NCBI GenBank assembly: GCA_948099385.1
Contig: CANUEZ040000191.1
Coordinates: 1,178,001-1,242,000 of the forward strand
Source: Fasciola hepatica
Lineage: Eukaryota > Platyhelminthes > Trematoda > Plagiorchiida > Fasciolidae
DNA length: 64,000 nucleotides
Reading direction: 5' to 3'
Part shown: positions 27,201 to 41,050 of the stretch, in pieces
How the letters are laid out: each line of letters opens with the position of its first letter
Numbering within the stretch: position 1 is the stretch's first letter
Notes under the pieces: generated by a model
Seen by the model: only the letters and a program-made list of their open reading frames with translations
Databases searched by the model: none
Told to the model about the DNA's origin: nothing
Position numbers and translations under genes: made by a program

Positions 27201-30200
27201 AGAGCAGTAGCAGAGTAGATTTGTATAATATGATTCTCCATGCAGCTTGAACACCGAAGTGAACATTGAAAATTATGGAAGCACTGTACAGCTGTTTGAT
27301 CCGCTAAGGGAATCATGAGCATTGCACATGGACAGAGCCCACACGGGGACACGAACAAGGGTTGGGGTGAACGAATGTCAGTCGAACATCCAAACCACAA
27401 GGCTATCCCATATGGGACTCAACGCTTTGTTCAACATATACACTACATGATATAGCACAATCCCCAAATTGGCTTCGGCTTTCGCTTTCGCTTTGAACGG
27501 TAACAACCAAATTCTCGCACACCGATCCAATCCTATGTTCCATCACTTCTCCATTTATGGGCCTAAGGAAAACCAAGGCATTCCCTTATGAACAATGCAC
27601 ACAGATTGCTCATACAATGCAATGGAGCAGTAGCAGAGTAGATTTGTATAATATGATTCTCCATGCAGCTTGAACACTGAACTGACCATTGAAAATGATG
27701 GAAGCACTGTACAGCTGTTTGATCCGCTACGGGAATCATGAGCATTGCACATGGACAGAGCCCACACGGGAACACGAACAAGGGTTGGGGTGAACGAATG
27801 TCAGTAGAACACCCAAACCACAAGGTTATCCCATATGGGTCTCAAAGCTTTGTTCAACATATACACTACATGATATAGCACAATCCCCAAAATGGCTTCG
27901 GCTTTCGCTTTCGCTTTGAACGGTAACAACCATATTCTCGCACACCGATCCAATCCTATGTTCCATCACTTCTCTATTTATGGGCCTAAGTAAAACCAAG
28001 GCATTCCCTTATGAACAATCCACACAGATTGCTCATACAATGCAATGGAGCTGTAGCAGTGTAGATTTGTATATTATGATTCTCCATGCAGTTTGAACAC
28101 CGAAGTGAACATTGAAAATTATGGAAGCACTGTACAGCTGTTTGATCCGCTAAGGGAATCATGAGCATTGCACATGGACAGAGCCCACACGGGGACACGA
28201 ACAAGGGTTGGGGTGAACGAATGTCAGTCGAACATCCAAACCACAAGGCTATCCGTTATGGGTCTCAACGCTTTGTTCAACATATACACTACATGATATA
28301 GCACAATCCCCAAATTGGCTTCGGCTTTCGCTTTGGCTTTCAACGGTAACAACCAAATTCTCGCACACCGATCCAATCCTATGTTCCATCACTTCTCTAT
28401 TTATGGGCCTAAGTAAAACCAAGGCATTCCCTTATAAACAATCCACACAGATTGCTCATACAATGCAATGGAGCAGTAGCAGAGTAGATTTGTATAATAT
28501 GATTCTCCATGCAGCTTGAACACTGAACTGACCATTGAAATTTATGGAAGCACTGTACAGCTGTTTGATCCGCTAAGGGAATCAAGAGCATTGCACATGG
28601 ACAGAGCCCACACGGGGACACGAACAAGGGTAGAGGAGGACGAATGTCAGTCCAACACACAAACCACAAGGCTATCCGATATGGGTCTCAACGCTTTGTT
28701 CAACATATACACTACATGATATAGCACAATCCCCAAATTGGCTTCGGCTTTCGCTTTCGCTTTGAACGGTAACAACCAAATTCTCGCACACCGATCCAAT
28801 CCTATGTTCCATCACTTCTCTATTTATGGGCCTAAGTAAAACCAAGGCATTCCCTTATGAACAATCCCCACACAGATTGCTCGTACAATGCAATGGAGCA
28901 GTAGCAGAGTAGATTTGTATAATATGTTTCTGCATGCAGCTTGAACACTGAACTGACCATTGAAAATTAAGGAAGCACTGTACAGCTGTTTGATCCGCTA
29001 AGGGAATCATGAGCATTGCACATGGACAGAGCCCACACGGGGACACGAACAAGGGTAGGGGTGAACGAATGTCAGTCGAACATCCAAACCACAAGGCTAT
29101 CCGATATGGGACTCAACGCTTTGTTCAACATATACACTACATGATATAGCACAATCCCCAAATTGGCTTCGGCTTTCGCTTTCGCTTTGAACGGTAACAA
29201 CCAAATTCTCGCACACCGATCCAATCCCATGTTCCATCACTTCTCTATTTATGGGCCTAAGTAAAACCAAGGCATTCCCTTATGAACAATCCACACAGAT
29301 TACTCATACAATGCAATAGAGCAGTAGCAGAGTAGATTTGTATAATATGATTCTCCATGCAGCTTGAACACTGAACTGACCATTGAAAATGATGGAAGCA
29401 CTGTACAGCTGTTTGATCCGCTACGGGAATCATGAGCATTGCACATGGACAGAGCCCACACGGGGACACGAACAAGGGTTGGGGTGAACGATTGTCAGTC
29501 GAACACCCAAACCACAAGGTTATCCCATATGGGTCTCAACGCTTTGTTCAACATATACACTACATGATATAGCACAATCCCCAAATTGGCTTCGGCTCTC
29601 GCTTTCGCTTTGAAAGGTAACAACCAAATTCTCGCACACCGATCCAATCCTATTTTCCATCACTTCTCTATTTATGGGCCTAAGTAAAACCAAGGCATTC
29701 CCTCATGAACAAACCACACATATTCCTCATACAATGCAATAGAGCAGTAGCAGAGTAGATTTGTAAAATATGATTCTCCATGCAGCTTGACCACGGAACT
29801 GACCATTGAAAATTATGGAAGCACTGTACAGCTGTTTGATCCGCTGAGGGAATCATGAGCATTGCACATGGACAGAGCCCTTACGGGGACACGAACAAGG
29901 GTAGGGGTGAACGAATGTCAGTCGAAAACCCAAACCACAAGACTATCCGATATGGGTCTCAACGCTTTGTTCAACATATACACTACATGATATAGCACAA
30001 TCCCCAAATTGGCTTCGGCTTTCGCTTTCGCTTTGAACGGTAACAACCAAATTCTCGCACACCGATCCAATCCTATGTTCCATCACTTCTCTATTTATGG
30101 GCCTAAGTAAAACCAAGGCATTCCCTTATGAACAATGCACACAGATTGCTCATACAATGCAATAGAGCAGTAGCAGAGTAGATTTGTATAATATGATTCT

Positions 30201-31744
30201 CCATGCAGCTTGAACACTGAACTGACCATTGAAAATGATGGAAGCACTGTAGAGCTGTTTGATCCGCTAAGGGAATCATGAGCATTGCACATGGACAGAG
30301 CCCACACGGGGACAGGAACAAGGGTAGGGGTGAACGAATGTCAGTCGAAAACCCAAACCTCAAGGCTATCCGATATGGGTCTCAACGCTTTGTTCAACAT
30401 ATACACTACATGATATAGCACAATCCCCAAATTGGCTTCGGCTTTCGCTTTCGCTTTGAACGGTAACAACCAAATTCTCGCACACCGATCCAATCCTATG
30501 TTCCATCACTTCTCTATTTATGGGCCTAAGTAAAACCAAGGCATTCCCTCATGAACAATCCACACAGATTGCTCATACAATGCAATAGAGCAGTAGCAGA
30601 GTAGATTTGTAAAATATGATTCTCCATGCAGCTTGACCACGGAACTGACCATTGAAAATTATGGAAGCACTGTACAGCTGTTTGATGCGCTAAGGGAATC
30701 ATGAGCATTGCACATGGACAGAGCCCACTCGGAGACACGAACAAGGGTAGGGGTGAACGAATGTCAGTCCAACACACAAACCACAAGGCTATCCCATATG
30801 GGACTCAACGCTTTGTTCAACATATACACTACATGATATAGCACAATCCCCAAATTGGCTTCGGCTTTCGCTTTGGCTTTGAAAGGTAACAACCAAATTC
30901 TCGCACACCGATCCAATCCTATGTTCCATCACTTCTCTATTTATGGGCCTAAGTAAAACCAAAGCATTCCCTTATGAACAATCCCCACACAGATTGCTCA
31001 TACAATGCAATAGAGCAGTAGCAGAGTAGATTTGTATAATATGATTCTCCATGCAGCTTGAACACTGAACTGACCATTGAAAATGATGGAAACACTGTAC
31101 AGCTGTTTGATCCGCTAAGGGAATCATGAGCATTGCACATGGACAGAGCCCACACGGGGACACGAACAAGGGTAGGGGTGAACGAATGTCAGTCGAACAT
31201 CCAAACCACAAGGCTATCCGATATGGGTCTCAACGCTTTGTTCAACATATACACTACATGATATAGCACAATCCCCAAATTGGCTTCGGCTTTTGCTTTG
31301 GCTTTGAACGGTAACAACCAAATTCTCGCACACCGATCCAATCCTATGTTCCATCACTTTTCCATTTATGGGCCTAAATAAAACCAAGGCATTCCCTCAT
31401 GAACAATCCACACAGATTGCTCATACAATGCAATAGAGCAGTAGCAGAGTAGATTTGTATAATATGATTCTCCATGCAGCTTGACCACGGAACTGACCAT
31501 TGAAAATTATGGAAGCACTGTACAGCTGTTTGATCCGCTACGGGAATCATGAGCATTGCACATGGACAGAGCCCACACGGGGACACGAACAAGGGTAGGG
31601 GTGAACGAATGTCAGTCGAAAACCCAAACCACAAGGCTATCCGATATGGGTCTCAACGCTTTGTTCAACATATATACTACATGATATAGCACAATCCCCA
31701 AATGTTTTCGACTTTCGATTTCGCTTTGAACGGTAACAACCAAA
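24267..31744 (+). repeat. Mixed satellite monomers M58 (part) to M75
   Basis: There is no long uniform higher-order unit. A weak dimer is visible: M64 (26666) and M66 (27512) share 'cgggaacacgaacaag' and 'cagtagaacaccc', while M65 (27089) and M67 (27935) share 'aacaccgaagtgaacattg'. M62 and M71 carry the 'catattcctcatac' haplotype. M69 and M74 carry the CC insertion. M75 has a 1-base deletion in 'aaatgttttcgac' near 31700. I see no gene or insertion here. Confidence 0.75.
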
Positions 31745-33436
31745 TTCTCGAACACCGATCCAATCCTAGGTTCCATCACTTCTCTATTTATGGGCCTAAG
31801 TAAAACCAAGGCATTCCCTTATGAACAATCCACACAGATTGCTCATACAATGCAATAGAGCAGTAGCAGAGTAGATTTGTATAATATGATTCTCCATGCA
31901 GCTTGAACACTGAACTGACCATTGAAAATGATGGAAGCCCTGTACAGCTGTTTGATCCGCTACGGGAATCATGAGCATTGCACATGGACAGAGCCCACAC
32001 GGGGACAGGAACAAGGGTAGGGGTGAACGAATGTCAGTCGAACACCCAAACCACAAGGCTATCCGATATGCCTCTGAAGGCTTTGTTCAACATATACACT
32101 ACATGATATAGCACAATCCCCAAATTGGCTTCGGCTTTCGCTTTCGCTTTGAACGGTAACAACCAAATTCTCGCACACCGATCCAATCCTATGTTCCATC
32201 ACTTCTCTATTTATGAGCCTAAGTAAAACCAAGGCATTCCCTCATGAACAATCCACACAGATTGCGCATACAATGCAATAGAGCAGTAGCAGAGTAGATT
32301 TGTAAAATATGATTCTCCATGCAGCTTGACCACGGAACTGACCATTGTAAATTATGGAAGCACTGTACAGCTGTTTGATGCGATAAGGGAATCATGAGCA
32401 TTGCACATGGACAGAGCCCACTCGGAGACACGAACAAGGGTAGGGGTGAACGAATGTCAGTCGAACATCCAAACCACAAGGCTATCCCATATGGGACTCA
32501 ACGCTTTGTTCAACATATACACTACATGATATAGCACAATCCCCAAATTGGCTTCGGCTTTCGCTTTCGCTTTGAAAGGTAACAACCAAATTCTCGAACA
32601 CCGATCCAATCCTAGGTTCCATCACTTCTCTATTTATGGGCCTAAGTAAAACCAAGGCATTCCCTTATGAACAATGCACACAGATTGCTCATACAATGCA
32701 ATAGAGCAGTAGCAGAGTAGATTTGTAAAATATGATTCTCCATGCAGCTTGAACACTGAACTGACCATTGAAAATGATGGAAGCCCTGTACAGCTGTTTG
32801 ATCCGCTACGGGAATCATGAGCATTGCACATGGACAGAGCCCACACGGGGACAGGAACAAGCGTAGGGGTGAACGAATGTCAGTCAAACACCCAAACCAC
32901 AAGGCTATCCGATATGCCTCTGATGGCTTTGTTCAACATATACACTACATGATATAGCACAATCCCCAAATTGGCTTCGGCTTTCGCTTTCGCTTTGAAC
33001 GGTAACAACCAAATTCTCGCACACCGATCCAATCCTATGTTCCATCACTTCTCTATTTTTGGGCCTAAGTAAAACCAAGGCATTCCCTCATGAACAATCC
33101 ACACAGATTGCTCATACAATGCAATAGAGCAGTAGCAGAGTAGATTTGTAAAATATGATTCTCCATGCAGCTTGACCACGGAACTGACCATTGTAAATTA
33201 TGGAAGCACTGTACAGCTGTGTGATGCGATAAGGGAATCATGAGCATTGCACATGGACAGAGCCCACTCGGAGACACGAACAAGGGTTGGGGTGAACGAA
33301 TGTCAGTCGAACATCCAAACCACAAGGCTATCCCATATGGGACTCAACGCTTTGTTCAACATATACACTACATGATATAGCACAATCCCCAAATTGGCTC
33401 CGGCTTTCGCTTTCGCTTTGAAAGGTAACAACCAAA
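31745..33436 (+). repeat. Dimer repeat M76-M77 / M78-M79 (846 bp each)
   Basis: M76 (31745) and M78 (32591) share 'cctaggttcc', 'gaagccctgtac' and a 3' variant 'gatatgcctctga'. M77 (32168) and M79 (33014) share 'attgtaaattatgg' and 'gatgcgataaggg'. Differences such as 'ctgaaggc' against 'ctgatggc' show this dimer is older than the one that follows it. Confidence 0.8.
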
Positions 33437-34282
33437 TTCTCGCACACCGATCCAATCCTATGTTCCATCACTTCTCTATTTATGGGCCTAAGTAAAACCA
33501 AGGCATTCCCTTATGAACAATCCACACAGATTGCTCATACAATGCAATAGAGCAGTAGCAGAGTAGATTTGTATAATATGATTCTCCATGCAGCTTGAAC
33601 ACTGAACTGACCATTGAAAATTATGGAAGCACTGTACAGCTGTTTGATCCGCTAAGGGAATCATGAGCATTGCACATGGACAGAGCCCACACGGGGACAC
33701 GAACAAGGGTTGGGGTGAACGAATGTCAGTCGAAAACCCAAACCACAAGGCTATCCGATATGGGTCTCAACGCTTTGTACAACATATACACTACATGATA
33801 TAGCACAATCCCCAAATTGGCTTCGGCTTTCGCTTTCGCTTTGAACGGTAACAAACGAATTCTCGCACACCGATCCAATCCTATGTTCCATCACTTCTCT
33901 ATTTATGGGCCTTAGTAAAACCAAGGCATTCCCTTATGAACAATCCACACAGATTGCTCATACAATGCAATAGAGCAGTAGCAGAGTAGATTTGTATAAT
34001 ATGATTCTCCATGCAGCTTGACCACGGAACTGACCATTGAAAATTATGGAAGCACTGTACAGCTGTTTGATCCGCTAAGGGAATCATGAGCATTGCACAT
34101 GGACAGAGCCCACACGGGGACACGAACAAGGGTTGGGGTGAACGAATGTCAGTCGAACACCCAAACCACAAGGCTATCCGATATGGGTCTCAACGCTTTG
34201 TTCAACATATACACTACATGATATAGCATAATCCCCAAATTGGCTTCGGCTTTTGCTTTGGCTTTGAACGGTAACAACCAAA
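33437..34282 (+). repeat. Dimer repeat, exact copy 1 (M80-M81, 846 bp)
   Basis: By eye this is identical to 34283-35128 at every position. M80 is marked by 'ctttgtacaacatatac' and 'aacaaacgaattc'; M81 by 'gggccttag', 'agcataatcccc' and 'cttttgctttggc'. The shared identity begins about 13 bp upstream, near 33424, where 'gaaagg' against 'gaacgg' ends it. M80 keeps the CENP-B-like motif and M81 has lost it. Confidence 0.92.
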
Positions 34283-35128
34283 TTCTCGCACACCGATCCA
34301 ATCCTATGTTCCATCACTTCTCTATTTATGGGCCTAAGTAAAACCAAGGCATTCCCTTATGAACAATCCACACAGATTGCTCATACAATGCAATAGAGCA
34401 GTAGCAGAGTAGATTTGTATAATATGATTCTCCATGCAGCTTGAACACTGAACTGACCATTGAAAATTATGGAAGCACTGTACAGCTGTTTGATCCGCTA
34501 AGGGAATCATGAGCATTGCACATGGACAGAGCCCACACGGGGACACGAACAAGGGTTGGGGTGAACGAATGTCAGTCGAAAACCCAAACCACAAGGCTAT
34601 CCGATATGGGTCTCAACGCTTTGTACAACATATACACTACATGATATAGCACAATCCCCAAATTGGCTTCGGCTTTCGCTTTCGCTTTGAACGGTAACAA
34701 ACGAATTCTCGCACACCGATCCAATCCTATGTTCCATCACTTCTCTATTTATGGGCCTTAGTAAAACCAAGGCATTCCCTTATGAACAATCCACACAGAT
34801 TGCTCATACAATGCAATAGAGCAGTAGCAGAGTAGATTTGTATAATATGATTCTCCATGCAGCTTGACCACGGAACTGACCATTGAAAATTATGGAAGCA
34901 CTGTACAGCTGTTTGATCCGCTAAGGGAATCATGAGCATTGCACATGGACAGAGCCCACACGGGGACACGAACAAGGGTTGGGGTGAACGAATGTCAGTC
35001 GAACACCCAAACCACAAGGCTATCCGATATGGGTCTCAACGCTTTGTTCAACATATACACTACATGATATAGCATAATCCCCAAATTGGCTTCGGCTTTT
35101 GCTTTGGCTTTGAACGGTAACAACCAAA
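34283..35128 (+). repeat. Dimer repeat, exact copy 2 (M82-M83, 846 bp)
   Basis: I found no difference from 33437-34282. Identity continues into M84 until 'gtaaaagcaagg' near 35189. An 846-bp tandem copy without any substitution, in an array where neighbouring monomers commonly differ at many sites, implies a very recent duplication or an assembly artefact. Confidence 0.92.
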
Positions 35129-38100
35129 TTCTCGCACACCGATCCAATCCTATGTTCCATCACTTCTCTATTTATGGGCCTAAGTAAAAGCAAGGCGTTC
35201 CCTTGTGAACAATCCACACAGATTGCTCATACAATGCAATAGAGCAGTAGCAGAGTAGATTTGTATAATATGATTCTCCATGTAGCTTGAACACCGAAGT
35301 GAACATTGAAAATTATGGAAGCACTGTACAGCTGTTTGATGCGCTAAGGGAATCATGAGCATTGCACATGGACAGAGCCCACTCGGAGACACGAACAAGG
35401 GTAGGGGTGAACGAATGTCAGTCGAACATCCAAACCACAAGGCTATCCCATATGGGTCTCAACGCTTTGTTCAACATATACACTACATGATATAGCACAA
35501 TCCCCAAATTGGCTTCGGCTTTCGCTTTCGCTTTGAAAGGTAACAACCAAATTCTCGCACACCGATCCAATCCTATGTTCCATCACTTCTCTATTTATGG
35601 GCCTAAGTAAAACCAAGGCATTCCCTTATGAACAATCCACACAGATTGCTCATACAATGCAATAGAGCAGTAGCAGAGTAGATTTGTATAATATGATTCT
35701 CCATGCAGCTTGAACACCGAAGTGAACATTGAAAATGATGGAAGCACTGTACAGCTGTTTGATCCGCTAAGGGAATCATGAGCATTGCACATGGACAGAG
35801 CCCACACGGGGACACGAACAAGGGTTGGGGTGAACGAATGTCAGTCGAACACCCAAACCACAAGGCTATCCGATATGGGTCTCAACGCTTTGTTCAACAT
35901 ATACACTACATGATATAGCACAATCCCCAAATTGGCTTCGGCTTTCGCTTTCGCTTTGAACGGTAACAACCAAATTCTCGAACACCGATCCAATCCTATT
36001 TTCCATCACTTCTCTATTTATGGGCCTAAGTAAAACCAAGGCATTCCCTTGTGAACAATCCACACAGATTGCTCATACAATGCAATAGAGCAGTAGCAGA
36101 GTAGATTTGTATAATATGATTCTCCATGCAGCTTGAACACCGAAGTGAACATTGAAAATTATGGAAGCACTGTACAGCTGTTTGATCCGCTACGGGAATC
36201 ATGAGCATTGCACATGGACAGAGCCCACACGGGGACAGGAACAAGCGTAGGGGTGAACGAATGTCAGTCGAACACCCAAACCACAAGGCTGTCCGATATG
36301 CCTCTGAAGGCTTTGTTCAACATATACATTACATGATATAGCACAATCCCCAAATTGGCTTCGGCTTTCGCTTTCGCTTTGAACGGTAACAACCAAATTC
36401 TCGCACACCGATCCAATCCTATTTTCCATCACTTCTCTATTTATGGGCCTAAGTAAAACCAAGGCATTCCCTTGTGAACAATCCACACAGATTGCTCATA
36501 CAATGCAATAGAGCAGTAGCAGAGTAGATTTGTATAATATGATTCTCCATGCAGCTTGAACACCGAAGTGAACATTGAAAATTATGGAAGCACTGTACAG
36601 CTGTTTGATGCGCTAAGGGAATCATGAGCATTGCACATGGACAGAGCCCACTCGGAGACACGAACAAGGGTAGGGGTGAACGAATGTCAGTCGAACATCC
36701 AAACCACAAGGCTATCCCATATGGGTCTCAACGCTTTGTTCAACATATACACTACATGATATAGCACAATCCCCAAATTGGCTTCGGCTTTCGCTTTCGC
36801 TTTGAAAGGTAACAACCAAATTCTCGCACACCGATCCAATCCTATGTTCCATCACTTCTCTATTTATGGGCCTAAGTAAAACCAAGGCATTCCCTTATGA
36901 ACAATCCACACAGATTGCTCATACAATGCAATAGAGCAGTAGCAGAGTAGATTTGTATAATATGATTCTCCATGCAGCTTGAACACTGAACTGACCATTG
37001 AAAATTATGGAAGCACTGTACAGCTGTTTTATGCGCTAAGGGAATCATGAGCATTGCACATGGACAGAGCCCACACGGGGACACGAACAAGGGTTGGGGT
37101 GAACGAATGTCAGTCGAACACCCAAACCACAAGGCTATCCGATATGGGTCTCAACGCTTTGTTCAACATATACAATACATGATATAGCACAATCCCCAAA
37201 TTGGCTTCGGCTTTCGCTTTCGCTTTGAAAGGTAACAACCAAATTCTCGCACACCGATCCAATCCTATGTTCCATCACTTCTCTATTGATGGGCCTATGT
37301 AAAACCAAGGCATTCCCTTATGAACAATCCACACAGATTGCTCATACAATGCAATAGAGCAGTTGCAGAGTAGATTTGTATAATATGATTCTCCATGCAG
37401 CTTGAACACTGAACTGACCATTGAAAATGATGGAAGCACTGTACAGCTGTTTGATCGGCTAAGGGAATCATGAGCATTGCACATGGACAGAGCCCACACG
37501 GGGACACGAACAAGGGTAGGGGTGAACGAATGTCAGTCGAACATCCAAACCACAAGGCTATCCGATGTGCCTCTGAAGGCTTTGTTCAACATATACATTA
37601 CATGATATAGCACAATCCCCAAATTGGCTTCGGCTTTCGCTTTCGCTTTGAACGGTAACAACCAAAATCTCGCACACCGATCCAATCCTATTTTCCATCA
37701 CTTCTCTATTTTTGGGCCTAAGTAAAACCAAGGCATTCCCTCATGAACAATCCACACAGATTGCTCATACAATGCAATAGAGCAGTAGCAGATTAGATTT
37801 GTATAATATGATTCTCCATGCAGCTTGAACACTGAACTGACCATTGAAAATGATGCAAGCACTGTACAGCTGTTTGATCCGCTAAGGGAATCATGAGCAT
37901 TGCACATGGACAGAGCCCACACGGGGACACGAACAAGGGTTGGGGTGAACGAATGTCAGTCGAAAACCCAAACCACAAGGCTATCCGATATGGGTCTCAA
38001 CGCTTTGTTCAACATATACACTACATGATATAGCACAATCCCCAAATTGGCTTCGGCTTTCGCTTTCGCTTTGAACGGTAACAAACGAATTCTCGCACAC

Positions 38101-38512
38101 CGATCCAATCCTATGTTCCATCACTTCTCTATTTATGGGCCTAAGTAAAACCAAGGCATTCCCTTGTGAACAATCCACACAGATTGCTCATACAATGCAA
38201 TAGAGCAGTAGCAGAGTAGATTTGTATAATATGATTCTCCATGCAGCTTGACCACGGAACTGACCATTGAAAATTATGGAAGCACTGTACAGCTATTTGG
38301 TCCGATAAGGAAATCATGAGCATTGCACATGGACAGAGCCCACACGGGGACACGAACAAGGGTTGGGGTGAACGAATGTCAGTCGAAAACCCAAACCACA
38401 AGGCTATCCCATATGGGTCTCAACGCTTTGTTCAACATATACACTACATGATATAGCACAATCCCCAAATTGGCTTCGGCTTTCGCTTTCGCTTTGAACG
38501 GTAACAACCAAA
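35129..38512 (+). repeat. Satellite monomers M84-M91 with partial trimer order
   Basis: M84 (35129) and M87 (36398) resemble each other at 1269 bp: both have 'cccttgtgaac', 'aacaccgaagtgaacattg', 'gatgcgctaagg' and 'actcggagacacg', and that type returns at M92 and M95. M86 and M89 carry the 3' variant 'tgcctctgaaggc' also seen in M76. M91 has the unusual 'tttggtccgataagg' near 38297. The order is trimer-like but not regular. Confidence 0.7.
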
Positions 38513-39781
38513 TTCTCGCACACCGATCCAATCCTATTTTCCATCACTTCTCTATTTATGGGCCTAAGTAAAACCAAGGCATTCCCTTGTGAACAATCCA
38601 CACAGATTGCTCATACAATGCAATAGAGCAGTAGCAGAGTAGATTTGTATAATATGATTCTCCATGCAGCTTGAACACCGAAGTGAACATTGAAAATTAT
38701 GGAAGCACTGTACAGCTGTTTGATGCGCTAAGGGAATCATGAGCATTGCACATGGACAGAGCCCACTCGGAGACACGAACAAGGGTTGGGGTGAACGAAT
38801 GTCAGTCGAACATCCAAACCACAAGGCTATCCCATATGGGTCTCAACGCTTTGTTCAACATATATACTACATGATATAGCACAATCCCCAAATTGGCTTC
38901 GGCTTTCGCTTTCGCTTTGAACGGTAACAACCAAATTCTCGCACACCGATCCAATCCTATGTTCCATCACTTCTCTATTTATGGGCCTAAGTAAAACCAA
39001 GGCATTCCCTCATGAACAATCCACACAGATTGCTCATACAATGCAATAGAGCAGTAGCAGAGTAGATTTGTAAAATATGATTCTCCATGCAGCTTGACCA
39101 CGGAACTGACCATTGAAAATAATGGAAGCACTGTACAGCTGTTTTATGCGCTAAGGGAATCATGAGCATTGCACATGAACAGAGCCCACTCGGAGACACG
39201 AACAAGGGTAGGGGTGAACGAATGTCAGTCGAACATCCAAACCACAAGGCTATCCCATATGGGACTCAACGCTTTGTTCAACATATACACTACATGATAT
39301 AGCACAATCCCCAAATTGGCTTCGGCTTTCGCTTTCGCTTTGAAAGGTAACAACCAAATTCTCGCACACCGATCCAATCCTATGTTCCATCACTTCTCTA
39401 TTTATGGGCCTAAGTAAAACCAAGGCATTCCCTTATGAACAATGCACACAGATTGCTCATACAATGCAATAGAGCAGTAGCAGAGTAGATTTGTATAATA
39501 TGATTCTCCATGCAGCTTGAACACCGAAGTGAACATTGAAAATGATGGAAGCACTGTACAGCTGTTTGATCCGCTAAGGGAATCATGAGCATTGCACATG
39601 GACAGAGCCCACACGGGGACACGAACAAGGGTTGGGGTGAACGAATGTCAGTCAAACACCCAAACCTCAAGGCTATCCGATATGGGTCTCAACGCTTTGT
39701 TCAACATATACACTACATGATATAGCACAATCCCCAAATTGGCTTCGGCTTTCGCTTTCGCTTTGAACGGTAACAAACGAA
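38513..39781 (+). repeat. Trimer higher-order repeat, copy 1 (M92-M94, 1269 bp)
   Basis: M92 has 'cccttgtgaac' with 'aacaccgaagtgaacattg' and 'gatgcgctaag'. M93 has 'ctcatgaac', 'gaaaataatgg', 'gttttatgcgc' and 'cacatgaacagagcc'. M94 has 'gaacaatgcac' with 'aacaccgaagtgaacattg', 'aaaatgatgg' and 3' 'aacaaacgaattc'. All recur 1269 bp later. The CENP-B-like motif is intact in M92 and M94 and changed ('gaaagg') in M93. Confidence 0.88.
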
Positions 39782-41050
39782 TTCTCGCACACCGATCCAA
39801 TCCTATGTTCCATCACTTCTCTATTTATGTGCCTAAGTAAAACCAAGGCATTCCCTTGTGAACAATCCACACAGATTGCTCATACAATGCAATAGAGCAG
39901 TAGCAGAGTAGATTTGTATAATATGATTCTCCATGCAGCTTGAACACCGAAGTGAACATTGAAAATTATGGAAGCACTGTACAGCTGTTTGATGCGCTAA
40001 GGGAATCATGAGCATTGCACATGGACAGAGCCCACTCGGAGACACGAACAAGGGTTGGGGTGAACGAATGTCAGTCGAACATCCAAACCACAAGGCTATC
40101 CCATATGGGTCTCAACGCTTTGTTCAACATATATACTACATGATATAGCACAATCCCCAAATTGGCTTCGGCTTTCGCTTTCGCTTTGAACGGTAACAAC
40201 CAAATTCTCGCACACCGATCCAATCCTATGTTCCATCACTTCTCTATTTATGGGCCTAAGTAAAACCAAGGCATTCCCTCATGAACAATCCACACAGATT
40301 GCTCATACAATGCAATAGAGCAGTAGCAGAGTAGATTTGTAAAATATGATTCTCCATGCAGCTTGACCACGGAACTGACCATTGAAAATAATGGAAGCAC
40401 TGTACAGCTGTTTTATGCGCTAAGGGAATCATGAGCATTGCACATGAACAGAGCCCACTCGGAGACACGAACAAGGGTAGGGGTGAACGAATGTCAGTCG
40501 AACATCCAAACCACAAGGCTATCCCATATGGGACTCAACGCTTTGTTCAACATATACACTACATGATATAGCACAATCCCCAAATTGGCTTCGGCTTTCG
40601 CTTTCGCTTTGAAAGGTAACAACCAAATTCTCGCACACCGATCCAATCCTATGTTCCATCACTTCTCTATTTATGGGCCTAAGTAAAACCAAGGCATTCC
40701 CTTATGAACAATGCACACAGATTGCTCATACAATGCAATAGAGCAGTAGCAGAGTAGATTTGTATAATATGATTCTCCATGCAGCTTGAACACCGAAGTG
40801 AACATTGAAAATGATGGAAGCACTGTACAGCTGTTTGATCCGCTAAGGGAATCATGAGCATTGCACATGGACAGAGCCCACACGGGGACACGAACAAGGG
40901 TTGGGGTGAACGAATGTCAGTCGAAAACCCAAACCACAAGGCTATCCGATATGGGTCTCAACGCTTTGTTCAACATATACACTACATGATATAGCACAAT
41001 CCCCAAATTGGCTTCGGCTTTCGCTTTCGCTTTGAACGGTAACAAACGAA
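39782..41050 (+). repeat. Trimer higher-order repeat, copy 2 (M95-M97, 1269 bp)
   Basis: This is a near-identical copy of 38513-39781. Visible differences include 'tatgtgcctaag' and 'cctatgttcc' at the start of M95 against 'tatgggcctaag' and 'cctattttcc' in M92, and 'gtcgaaaaccc' in M97 against 'gtcaaacaccc' in M94. M98 and M99 (from 41051) resemble M97, sharing 'tatgtgcctaag' and 'aacaaacg', so the expansion continued to the right as single monomers. Confidence 0.85.
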
